A DNA stretch of 64,000 nt, taken from Symbiodinium natans. Taxonomy: Eukaryota; Sar; Dinophyceae; Suessiales; Symbiodiniaceae. The DNA is taken from NCBI GenBank assembly GCA_905221605.1, contig CAJNDS010001391.1, positions 384,501-448,500 of the forward strand, given 5' to 3'. Position 1 is the stretch's first letter. Each line of letters starts with the position of its first letter. The notes under the pieces were generated by a model. That model searched no databases. It was not told where the DNA came from and was given only the letters and a program-made list of their open reading frames with translations. The position numbers were made by a program, and so were the translations under genes. This document shows positions 36,301 through 47,351 of this stretch, piece after piece.

Positions 36301-39300
36301 CAGCATCTTGCAGACCCTTGATGACCTTGGACAGCTTCGAATCCAGCTGCCGCAGGTCCTTGGCTGAGGCAAGAAACGACCCGAAACAAACACGTTCGCG
36401 GCCCAGGTTGAATCAAAAACAGCAGGCTGTGCAGAGAGCTGGAAGGGGAGCACGTTGGCGAGAAGGCAGATGAAGCGCGAAGGGGCTTGCTCAGACCAAA
36501 CCACACACACACACACACACAATTCTTGTCGCTCCTGCAGACGCCTTGAAGAACACCATTCCAAAGGCACGTTTGCAGACCCCAAGGCTTACATCCCCGA
36601 ACAGAGGACAACAATCTGACCACCGTGCCCGGGCGTCGGCAAGCATGGCAACTTGGTCCATCGCCCGAGCAGGCCCTTTGCAGCGCATAATGCCATCCTC
36701 AGCAGAGGTCGATTGGGGGCGGCAGGTTGTTGTTTGAACCCTTCAAGACGAGGCCATGTTCAGCATGCACCGTGGAACTTACAATGATATTCTGAAATAA
36801 CCCAAGAGTTGCAAAAAAGGTACGAACTGATTAGGGGTGTTGTTCATCATGCGGTCATGACGGCAATCGTTGCTCCTCAACAAAATCAGAAGAACAAACG
36901 TTCAGAGCCCGACCCTGAGCTTGCAACCATTCCAACCCGTGTGACCGCAAATTGTTGCAAGCAACGATGAACTCTTCATGGGTAACTTCGCCATCTCCGT
37001 TGTCCAAGATGTGGAAGAGCGCGGCGCTTTCAGACACCTTGGCTGAGCCCCTGCCCAAGACTCGGGGTCAGGATTCGGAACGCTCAAGAGGCTGAACCGC
37101 GCCAAAGCCCGCCCTCACGTCTCATAAGGCTCGGAAGTACTTCATTTCAAGCGAGTGCGTATTGGGGACACCAGGTTCGCCCGAGCGGCATCGATGTCCA
37201 GTGTCCTCAGCTACAGCAAGAAGTCGCGCGTGTGTGCCCGCGCATTGCAGGTGCTGTGCTTTTCCTGCAATTCTGAAAACCCAACAGCCTCAACGACATG
37301 ATTCCTGATCCCAACTCTACCATAGGCGCCCAAGCCGCTGGAAGTAAGCAACAGCTGTGGGGTTCGCAAACACTTTCGCCAGCCTTTCCTCAGTGATCAT
37401 ACCGTCACCTCAAAGGCGCTTTTTGATAGAGAAAGAGAGAGAGCGGAGAGAGCGGGAGGGAGCGAGCGAGCAACTTGTTTAAACAAAACAGGGGCGACTC
37501 CTTCAGATTAAGCAATGCCAAACAGCCTACCGGGCTTTTGAGGCTGCAGAATCTGCAAGCGGTAAACTCGGTAAACACAAGCGAAGCTCCTCATCTTAGC
37601 CTCCCTGTCTTCCCAGTCCATCGGTCTACTTGGAAGCACAATCTATACGTAACTTAGTCAAGATGTGCCTGTCTCGTCGATGGCGGCGAAAACATCCTCC
37701 AGCTTCTGCAGGTACTCCGCCTTCTTGCGAAGTCGCCTCAACTCGTCCCCACTGTAGTTTCCCACTCAGCTGTTAAACCAAACTGCCACAGTGAGCTGTA
37801 GAACCAAAGCACCACTAAGCTGTTGCTATATTAAAGTGCCCCAGGGAACAGTTCAACCAAAGTACTGCACGGAGCTGTTTGGGGGAAGATGACGAGGTCA
37901 GAAAAAGCCCCCAAACCTGCTTCATATCTATACAGCCTGACATCTCACCGCAATGCAGGTGGTTGTGTCCACAAGAGGAAAGAAGAGCAACGGCTTCACC
38001 GTCGGAACTTGGAGTCTGCCAGAACTGGATGCACCACAAATGTTCGTACAAGTGTGACCAAGAAGACACGGATCTGTAAAAAGCCGAAGTCGCTGGAGGA
38101 CCAAGTTCCTGAGAAGTCGGCTCTCTCCGGGCTACGAAGAGATGAGCTCAAAGCCCCCTGTTTTTGGTGCATTTTTCTCAACTCCTGCCCAGGAGAAACC
38201 TTGAAGGACCCTGCATTCATGAAGTCGCGCGGTTTGAAGAATGTGCTCGCCTTGAAGCCTTGAGCCTGGTGAAAACCTCCCTGAAATTCCCCCGAAGCGC
38301 AGAAAAAATCAGCAGCAAGACGTTTGCTCCCAAGCTGCTCGGCGTCATTCTGTGCCGCATCTAAGGTGTCCTTGAGGAAGATCGCACTGATGAGACCTCA
38401 GGCTCAACAGCAAAGAATTCAAGTGCCAACGACATGCAGCGGCTGCTTTTGGACAGTCCACTCAAAAACCAAGAGGAAGCTGAGGTGGGTGCGGATCATG
38501 GCCTAAGATGGCCCTTAAACCCCTCTCAAAAATGTTCCTAAATATGACCCTCCTAAACCAAATGAAGGAAAATATAAAATGTCCCAAGTGCCTACCTAGT
38601 GGCGAAAACAATGATTGTTATGTAGACAAGGAAGAAGATCCTTGCATCGTGCTGGTTGGGTGCGGTCAGATGGTCAGAAATCGGTCAACGCAGGATGCCA
38701 GATAAAAAAACGCACGAAGTTTGAATCGCGCTGGCCATGCATCATGAAACCATGATGGAGGGAGGACAGAAGATCGAAACAATCTCCAGTCTACACATCT
38801 CGCAATGCACCTCACGCATCTACATGCTGCAAAGCATCACAAATGTATGGCTGACCTTCTCCAGCACCTCGGACCAGACCCCCGCAAACATCGGCAAATT
38901 GACAGCTCGCGGTTGTGAAGCAAACTGCCCACCCACAAGCAACTAAAGGAAAACCAGGCCGGGATGTTGCGGGGCTGTCTTACCAAGTCCTGGACAGGAC
39001 GTGCGTTCGTTGGCCAGTTGCCAGCGAACGTCACTTCCTTAGGCGCGATGATTGGCAATTGCAAACAAACGACACACGCGCTGCAGAGGTATTGATATCC
39101 ACGCCTGAACCGGGCCATCAAAAATCTAGGCGGAGGTGGTTTTGGTTGCTCAGTCCGGCTCTCTTGTTTCTTCTGGTTTCATGAAAACTTGCACTGCTCA
39201 GCTCGGGCATCTGCAAAAACAGATGGCAACCTCTGAGGCGCTTGGCAAACACTTTGTGCTGAAAGAGGTATGCAGGTAGAAACCGGGGAGTCCGTAGGCT

Positions 39301-42300
39301 TTGTGCTGTGAAACGCATAGGGTGGTGCGGGGTCTCGGTTCGGAGAATGTGCCTCAAGATGCAACGACCACACTGGGTGCCCTATGGTGCCCTGTGCAGC
39401 ACATTCAACGTCATTTCGGCCGGCTTCGGCTTCATGACCACATCTCGGCCGTACTGCGTTGGTGCTGCTCCGCGAAGGCTATGTGATCTGGGTGGGCCGC
39501 TGGGTAGCCTACGTAAGAACTTTGGACTTGTGAACTCAGCTGGGCGTATCGTGTGCTCTTCTGCCCTGATCGTGGCCTCGCAGTCTGCGATCAACGCGCG
39601 GCTGATTCGGCACAAATGCTTGAGCACTCGTGAGCCTTCTTTGTCTTGCTGAAAATAGCCAAGTCATGCGCCACTTTGCTCAGGTCAGGCACACACGAAC
39701 AAAGCAGTTGGGTATCCACTCGGGCCGCCACGAAGTGCAAGCCCAGCATTTTCATCACTGGATGGGCGTGTGGGCTGCTAGTTGACATAAACTTCTGTCG
39801 TCTTCGTACTGCGAGACTGCACATGTAGTAAGCCGCACATGTGTGTGAATGTTCGCCGCGTTTCGCCACATGCGTCGAGTTGGGTGACATTTGGCGCCCT
39901 GTAAGCATCAGCTTTGCTTCATGACATTCAGTTCCCTTGAAGCTCAGAACGGAACATGCCAAAACGGACACCAATTGCGGTGGTTGCGGGGAGGGGAGCA
40001 TCAAACTACCGATACCTCACGGGCCTCCACGACCCACAGAGAAGCTCGTAAGCAAGAACGTCAGTTACGAGCAGTGATGCAAAATCACATCAATGCGCTT
40101 GGATGTAAGCACTGACATGTCCAGTCAAATGTTCAAATATTGTTTCGTGGCTTATGAACACACATCAACTCGAAAATCGGAGCGGGATATCCAAACGGCC
40201 ACGCAGGAGATACTGACCCGAAAAAACATTGCCTCACCATGTTTCACCATGAATTGCAGAAAGAGCCATTATCCAAAACCGCCCCAGCCACGTAATGAGG
40301 ATACCAGGGATCGTAGAGAGTGTATGTGGCGCGGTATGCCGTGCCGTAGCGATTCCAGATCCACTGCCTGCGGCATCAAGACGGGCACTGTAAGCCCCGT
40401 CAGCACCCCTACACACCCATGCTGCATGCCTGCAAGAATGCTTTCAGAAGATGAAGCCTACAAAGCACACATTGCATCCGTAGCCACCAGATAACAAAGC
40501 CCCTCAGTCGAATGCGTTGGGCTTAACGGCTTTCGGGTTTATGATCCAGGCCCTTGGGGCTCAGGGCTCCCGAAAGTTCACAGATTCAAGACGAGCTGCA
40601 AACAAACAAAGGCCTTGAATTTTGCACAGTAGGTGGTGCTGACTGGGTCGAGTGTGTCTGGCAGTGTTAGTGTTTACTGTTGTGCCACCAGCCCCCCGAA
40701 CCTGTCGGCCAGCGGCGCTGCATCGTCCAGGACAAAGCTTCTGAGCATATTGCCCAGAAACAGGGCACCCATGCAGATGAACATGCCAAGGACGACGAGG
40801 GACCTTGGTCGGAAGATCTGAGGGGAACGGCAGAAGGGGTATCGGATGTGAGCGTCTTCGACCTTTAGTCCCAGTAAAACCAAGAGCTGCCTTCATTTTT
40901 AGGCCAAGCCGAGCCCTCAACGACTCAATTTTGCCCTCAGCCCTACTCAGATTCGTCAGGATGCCAGCCCAAGGAGGGCAGCAGGCTGGAGCAAGCCTCC
41001 GAGGTCCAATAGCTTGGGCAGCTTGGGGAGTTCTGGAGTTTCTATCTTGCAGTTATTTGCAGTTTACTGCTTTAGGGTTTCGTTTAGGGTTTAAGCCAGG
41101 GCGAGCCGGTCATGTCGCTTCCTTTCCAACCCTGCCGCACTTAAAGCCTCACTTGCGCATCCAAGAACCTGAAACAAAGCACTTGCCTACCCTCACGACT
41201 TGGGGCGTGTCATCCCTGGGCACCTTGGCAAACAACTGCAGACCATCAAAGAAGCGGAACGTTCTCCTCGGCGCACACGTTGTGTCCACTGCAGTGCAGG
41301 ACTTGCTTTTGGCTTGCAGAATCCGTCGGGTGCGGGTTGCCAGCTTTCCGTGCAAGAACGTGAGGCAACAAATAACTGCACTGACCTGCCACGATGTCAT
41401 CCTCAAGCTAAATCAAAGCAGCCGATGCCGACTGAGTGCATCTCTGAACTGAACACGACAAACCGTGCATTCCCCTGCCGCCCGGGCCTCAAAGGCCGGA
41501 GTACTTATGCACTCTGCATTCAGAAGTGTACTTCGGAGGGCACAGGTGTCACCGGCGCAGGGGTGCACATCACTCAAAAACAGGTATCCAAGCTCAACCC
41601 TAACCCTCTGAACCTTCAATTAACATCGACTGACTTCTCAACCCTAAACCCTAAACCCTAAACCCTAAACCCCAAACCCCAAACCCCAAACCCTCCCTTC
41701 AGGTGCTGAACACCAGATCGCGGCGCAAGACCCGGATGGCTCTGAGGGACTTCAACGTCCTCAGCGAGCGGACCTGGGGTCTTCGCAGCTTCCGGGGGAT
41801 GCTGCTTTCAGAGTCTAGCGTATTCTTGGGAGCACCGCCAAAGAAGAGGAGGGAGAATAAGCCCAAAGAATGTCTGCATGGGAGGGGATGACAAAGACGA
41901 TCGCGTGCACAGGAGGAGAGCCTCTGTTTCGGCCCGGTGTGATAGATGCTGAGTTCATCCCCCCCGAACTAAGGAGGACAGTATCATCAGCATATAGGTC
42001 CCAAGGGCATCGGTGTGTCAAATGCTCCAGGCATACTTTTTTCGTGGAGGTGCTCATCGGTAGCAGTGCAGGACGTGTGGCCGGAGTCCATAGTGACGCG
42101 GATGGTGTGCAGGGGACTCCCAGATGTATAAGCTGCGCCTCTATCGTGGGTTAGAGCATGGAAGGCAGAGCTTTGGCAATCATATACCGGAATTTTACCG
42201 AGGGAGAACGTGAATGGGCTGACTGATGGAGCAGTTTCTCAGGAACCCAAAACGTCTAGGGCGAATGCGATCATCAAGGTAGAGTTCCAGACGCGCGGGC

Positions 42301-44741
42301 CGTGGACCTTGCCTCGTGTGACTTTGTGGAGAGCAGTGTTGGGGTGTTGCATGGCAAACGAGAGCATAAAAGAGTACTAGAATAGCCCGGGCGAATGAAT
42401 AATAGCAAAAATGACGAGCACAACAAAAAGAGGGAGAAATTACCGCTCGGAAGTTCTTGTATTCGTTCCGTGCGTATCATGATATAGTTCACGCGCTTTG
42501 TTCATACATTCACTACGCTTGTAACTTTATTATTAGTGCTCCCCCCGGTACCTTTCACCTCTAGTACACACACTCTTACGGGTGCTGGACACAGTGAATG
42601 AGATTACAAGTGAGTGAAACAAGTGCGTGATCGAATGATACAAGTGAGCACATGAACGTAACGAGTCAGTGGTGGGTGCGAGAGGGCAAAGAAAATTCGC
42701 CGGCATGGGAGTATCTGCAGCATTCGGGCGCCAAAGCCGGTTAGCAAGAAAATTGCGAACGTGGAGAAACGTTGAGATTTTCAGACCAGCTCGTTTGAAG
42801 GGCAGAAAGGGGCACATAAACTTCACCAAGGGAGTCCTAGACTAACAGCTTCTCGTCCCTCCCCCAGCGGCCTTGTTCTAATGCAACGGTACAGGGAAAG
42901 GAGATCCGCATAAGTAGCAATGATGTTGGTATTTGTGTCAAGCTTGGATATCCTTGAAAGCGGAAGGAGAGGAAAGAGGCTTCGGGTGCTGAGTTCTGCG
43001 ACGCGACAAACCGAAATGATCAGAGATCGGGAGGGCAGAGACGCAGCTCCAGAGTCAGCTGGACTAACCTGTCGGATCCTGTCGCAATCTTTTCATGACA
43101 GTGGTACCAACTAAGGGTGTGTGGTGGCGAGAGCGCTAGGGCATGAGCAGAGTCTGCAAAGGTACCAATTGACCAATGAGCCGTTTTCCGGTGTTGTTCA
43201 AACCCGGCCGACTCTTGCTGCAGGGGTCGTTTAACTAAACCAGTGGATGTGAAGTCCAGGAGGCGGCAGGATGCGGTGGTGTGAGGGAGGGGGGGGGGGC
43301 TGTTGTGGGTTGTCTTATGCGGACCCTCACCAAAACCTGTCAACCGCGCAAACCCTCAACCGCTGAATTTGATGCGGCGGGGCAATCTCGCCCTGCGAGT
43401 CGTTGGCCGTAGCCAGCGGCGTAAGCACATACATGTCCTTTGCACGTGGGCTTTGGGCTCTCAGTCAGGTTTCCTGCACCGGCAGTTGGCTCCAGAGTTT
43501 CTAAGGTCGAGTTGCAGGGACAGGGTTCACGGAAGCGAGACCTTCTCCAAGCTGCCATGCTCAGGACCCGGCTCAGTGCTTACTTTCGAGATGCAAATAG
43601 ATGCAACAGGCAGAGGTTCCAGGCGTCGAGAGCATGACATCATGAGCTCTGCTGTAAAGGAACTAAATGCAAAGTTGCAAAGTGACCTACTCCCGTCATC
43701 GGAGATGGCAGAGGCCGAGAAGCCACCAAGCTTACCAGCACGAGGAAGGCATCGAACCTCAGAGGCAAGTAAGTCGCAGTTAGGGGGCCGGCCAAGGTGT
43801 GTCGCACGAAGAAGAAGAAACCTTCGCCAGCACCTACAATCCTTAAGCTCCTCAGACCCACACCAAGGCACAAGTTCGGCTTGGGAGGATGTGGATCCAA
43901 GAGCAGCTTAGGGCTTGGGCCAGGTTATTTGTGTCGCAGCCTGTAATTCAGAAGAAAACGTTCGAAAACCTGAGCCTACCTGTGACCTTAACAGCAGTCA
44001 GTAAACCCAGCACAGGGCAAAGCGCCAAACTACCAGGCCTTGGACTCCAAGCCGGAAACTCGATATTTGCACGAAAAACCTGTGAAAGCTGTTCCGGGTC
44101 CAGGCCAGGGGGCCAGTTCGCCACATCGCGGGTCCAGTGCCAGCGCTCGGCGTAGACTCGGCAAAGAAGCTCCACCAAGAAGAGATACACCTCACACAAG
44201 GTTTGGGGCCATGGCTTACAGTGGTTTCTGAGATGCCTCCGGAACAAGAGTATGGACTTCTCAACTGCAACAAGAACCGCCAATGGGCTAGGGCGGATTT
44301 TCCTGCCAAAGGCACAAAGACCGCATCGATCATGCGGAACACGGGCTCCACCTTCGTGTGTAAGGCAGCTAACAGACATAGATGCATGTTGACCTACTGT
44401 TCCCAGCTATGCCTGTGTTCCACTCCCGTTGCCAAGCCACCTCATCGAGACGAGGGCCGTCGCCCAGGCCAACAAACACACCTGCGGCTCGGAACTTTAA
44501 ACAATTGTTTGCGTGGCTTTTGGGTCGATATTGTTGAAGAGGTGTTGGGAGGCTTAGGTCAGAAAATCTGCCCAGAAGCCCGCTGCTAATCCCTCCATCT
44601 CCAGCTCGAAGACCATGACCAAGGCGTTCCTCAAGGTGCACGGGAAGGGGTGGAAGTCCTCCACAAGAAGCTCTGAACTGCGAGCTAGCCTCACCAAGCC
44701 CCAAAAACCTTCATGGCCTTGACCTTGACGTGCTCAGCGTA
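36301..44741 (-). CDS. single-domain voltage-gated cation channel with EF-hands
   Basis: A membrane cation channel, read from 19 exons that join in frame except S3-S4: 44709-44741, 44592-44658, 44518-44552, 44303-44351, 44114-44264, 43736-43757, 41707(or 41714)-41773, 41224-41288, 40702-40817, 40280-40367, 38824-38867, 38596-38640, 38339-38386, 37669-37751, 37330-37408, 37179-37205, 36966-37050, 36629-36697, 36301-36358. S1 MIDAVFVPLAVEKSILLF; S2 CEVYLFLVELLCRVYAERW; S3 FDAFLVL; S4 VRSLRTLKSLRAIRVLRR with basic residues every third position; S5 SLVVLGMFICMGALFLGNML; pore RYGTAYRATYTLYDPWYPHY; S6 VSHTFVMLCSMIFFLVYITI to ATSAIFLKDTL. The tail has helix ELRRLRKKAEYLQKLEDVF, EF-hand DETGDGMITEER, EF-hand LDNGDGEVTHEEF, then GIMRCKGPARAMDQVAMLAD and a coil DLRQLDSKLSKVIKGLQDAG. 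This is the Nav/Cav-like channel plan common in dinoflagellates. The N-terminus before 44741 and the stop after 36301 are missing. Confidence 0.85.
41637..41695 (-). repeat. CCCTAAA telomere-like array in a channel intron
   Basis: About eight CCCTAAA units grading into CCCCAAA, immediately 3' (on minus) of the S4 exon 41707-41773. A shorter TTTAGGG remnant in the opposite orientation lies at 41070-41095, in the next but one intron. Confidence 0.95.
41930..42080 (-). mobile_element. possible reverse-transcriptase remnant with YADD box
   Basis: The minus frame reads WDLYADDTVLLSS, the catalytic box of non-LTR reverse transcriptases (LYADDxxLL), inside the channel intron between the S3 and S4 exons. 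Flanking residues do not extend the domain convincingly, and only one motif is visible. The 42150-43050 flank is lower in GC than the exons. I rate it a suggestive fossil, not a certain element. Confidence 0.35.
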
Positions 44742-45090
44742 CTCACGCCATGGTCTCCCAAGCTGGCGCCGCGAGCCCTGATGCCGAAGCCACCACACAA
44801 CGCATTTGGAGCCAAGGCACAGGAGAACCAGCGTCCCTGCCACAAAGTCCAGGACTTTCTTCAACTTGCCTGAGTTGTAAGTCAGGGCATGCCGAACTGC
44901 CTGGGGCGCACACCTTTCACAGGCGTAAGTTACTTAGAACTTAGAACGCACAAAACTTGGGCCGCTAGTGGCCCACATAGCAGCTAGCCAAGCTGCTCAT
45001 GTCCTTCCTCTTGATGCCAACTAACCTCTGGGCATCATTGTAGTTCCTTGGTAGCAAAGGCTTTCGGGCTCGGGGAGACAGGGACAGAAT

Positions 45091-45280
45091 CTTCTTCCTT
45101 GCGCGTCGGAGCTGTGGTTAATCCTCTTCCTTGTGCGTCGGTGCTGTGGCGAATCCTCTTCCTTCCGCGTCGGTGCTGTGCTTAATCCTCTTCCTTCCGC
45201 GTCGGTGCTGAGGTGAATCTCCTTCCTTCCGTGTCGCTGCTGTGGTTAATCCTCTTCCTTCCGTGTCGGTGCTCTGGTTC
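45091..45280. repeat. 32-bp minisatellite, about six copies
   Basis: Unit CTTCCTTCCGCGTCGGTGCT followed by GTGGTTAATCCT, repeating every 32 bases with a few substitutions. It lies between the channel N-terminal exons and the gene at 46.4 kb. Confidence 0.9.
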
Positions 45281-46369
45281 AAGTTCAGCGAGTGTCGCTT
45301 GGGACAAGAATAGCAGCACATGCATGCACCATCTTTGTTTCTACTTGAGCGCGAACTGTCTCGACGGCATGCATTGTTGTTATGGGATGCGCTACATCAA
45401 CACCCGCAACCCTAAACCTGCCAAAACCCCCCCCCCCCAGGCTGAACCAACAACGTTGGCTTGGTATAGCCCAAGCTCTAGAAACCAACGTCCTGATTCT
45501 CAAACCTAAGCCATCAAGACCCTCACTCGAAAGATGATTTTGTGACCAGCATCACAACAGGTCAGTCCGTAAAGCTGCTTTTGGCAAGCAGCGAATAAGT
45601 TTCCCTGGACATCCAAGAGCGCAGCATGCTCATCCCGCGATATCCAACTTGCCTGTGAACACGTGACTGGACTATCAAATTCCCGATGTTCCACCACAGC
45701 TTCAGGTCTGTACTACGAGTACAGTCGGTCCTGGGAAGTTGTTTCCATAATCGGACAGGTTGTTTTTCGATTTGGGTTTGAATGCGCAGCTGCTTTAGGG
45801 TCTTGCTTTGCCTTCGGCATTCAGGGTTTTGGGCCAGTTTTGGGCTTAGGGCTTGAGAGCATCCCTCGAGCATCCCTCGAGCATCCACCCCCAGAGAGGC
45901 CAGCAAAGTGCCCACGCCAGTGCCCACCCCCCAAAGAATGCAGCGTGTCCCGCAAAAGAGTCTCCCTAACTATTCGTCTGGAAACGGCAGGATGGCTCCC
46001 ACGTCAGGTAGCTGTAGAGCGGGAAAGAATCAAAGTAAATGTTTAAAGGGAAGGCATGGTACGGGCACGGGGTCCGGGATTTCGAAATATGTAGCATTTT
46101 CAAAATGCTTTGCGCCCTGACATTTCTTGGCTGCTGTCGGTTTAGGAATAAACCCCACATTACGCATCACTGACCCACAACTTCGAGAGCCCGCTGAAGA
46201 AGCCAACCTGGAAGGTTGCAGGGGACGGGGGGGACGAAGACCAGCTATGTGTCCCTTCGCCAAGCTGCTGATGCCGCGATGCCTCCGCTTGCTCGCCCAC
46301 CTGCGGCGATGGCGCAACTTGAATCATCTTCTGCCGCATGGCACTGAAATTCTGAACATGGGTGGACCC
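45281..46369. other. stretch without a supported gene
   Basis: Open frames on both strands without a clear bias, and a poly-C tract near 45428. The missing 5' exons of the channel could lie here or at 44.75-45.09 kb, but I could not pick any. Confidence 0.45.
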
Positions 46370-46650
46370 TCAGCACTTTAACGGCCCTGTGCCCCACGCC
46401 TCGGGCGCTTCCACAATCTCCGCCTGACCCTCAGCAACCTCCTGTGCAGGCTGCTCGGTAAGCTCCTCGGCATGCTCAGCCCAGAACCCCCTCGTGCCCT
46501 CCCCACAAGAAACTCGTGCCAAATTTGCCAAAAAGAGGCGGCGGTGGGGACCGGAGCATTGGTCCGAGAGAAGTCATTCATCAGGTCGCTCACATCGCTC
46601 TTTCCAAAACCAGGTTCCAGAATCTTCTGGAGGTCTCTGGGCTCCTGGGA
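46370..46650 (-). CDS. C-terminal exon(s) of unidentified acidic protein
   Basis: A frame from about 46650 after TCCCAG reads RDLQKILEPGFGKSDVSDLM, then NDFSRTNAPVP and SFWQIWHEF. In another frame, from about 46580, lies a Glu/Gln-rich stretch (AEELTEQPAQEVAEGQAEIV) that ends in TGA at 46370-46372. Both have coding-like codon use. They need either a very short intron or a frameshift between them, so one may be false. Upstream is a large CTTCTC microsatellite. Confidence 0.35.
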
Positions 46651-46729
46651 AGGCCGGAGCACCACGGCTGGTCTGTGTTGCTCTTTCCTTCTTCTCTCCC
46701 TTTCTTTCATCGGGCTCCCTCGTACTCTC

Positions 46730-46892
46730 TCTTCTGTTGTTCCTCTCCTTCTCTCCTTCTCTCCTTCTCTCCTTCTCTCCTTCTCTCCTTCTCTCCTTCT
46801 CTCCTTCTTTCCTTCTCTCCTTCTCTCCTTCTCTCCTTCTCTCCTTCTCTCCTTCTCTCCTTCTCTCCTTCTCTCATTTCTCCTTCTCTCAC
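46730..46892. repeat. (CTTCTC)n microsatellite
   Basis: About 20 units of CTCCTT/CTTCTC. On minus it produces an artificial EGEKERRR open frame. Confidence 0.95.
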
Positions 46893-47351
46893 ACTTTCGG
46901 TCCTTTTCTGGCTTGGGATGGGGGGAGGTCTCTTTATGCAAGGGCACACCCCACGCGGAATGGAGACGAAGGATCGGTCCTAAGCCCCTCGTGCGAGTTG
47001 CGCGATCCAGAGATGATCTGGTAGCTGATCTAGTAACCGATCTAGTAACCGATAGATCATGGAATCAAGGAATCGGCTCTCCCAAAGCGCCTGCACAGCT
47101 GTAAGGCTCTCGGATCTAAGCAGGCGGTGCCACTAGTCTTTCTCTCGCAAGATCTGGAAACTGGAGAGCCCCTTGCTGAAGCTGAGAGTGGTTCGAAGCC
47201 TACGGTACGGCCATGGCCTCCTGTTCCACACTCCTTCTACTGCACGGCTTGCGCGACTCCACGGACCATAAGCAAAGAAGGCCCCACCCAGGCGAAAGAC
47301 CCGAGCCTCAAGAACCTATGTCGTACAGACACTCCTGGCGTCGCCACTTGC

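Noticed and set aside
44592-44741. Separate polycystin/TRP-like channel pore (FHPFPCTLRNALVMVF)
   Set aside because: The exons splice in frame into the S1 exon of the voltage-gated channel, so they are its N-terminal region, not a pore of another gene.
46378-46947. 189-codon minus frame with EGEKERRR repeats
   Set aside because: Most of it is the CTTCTC microsatellite; only the 46370-46650 part has coding-like composition.
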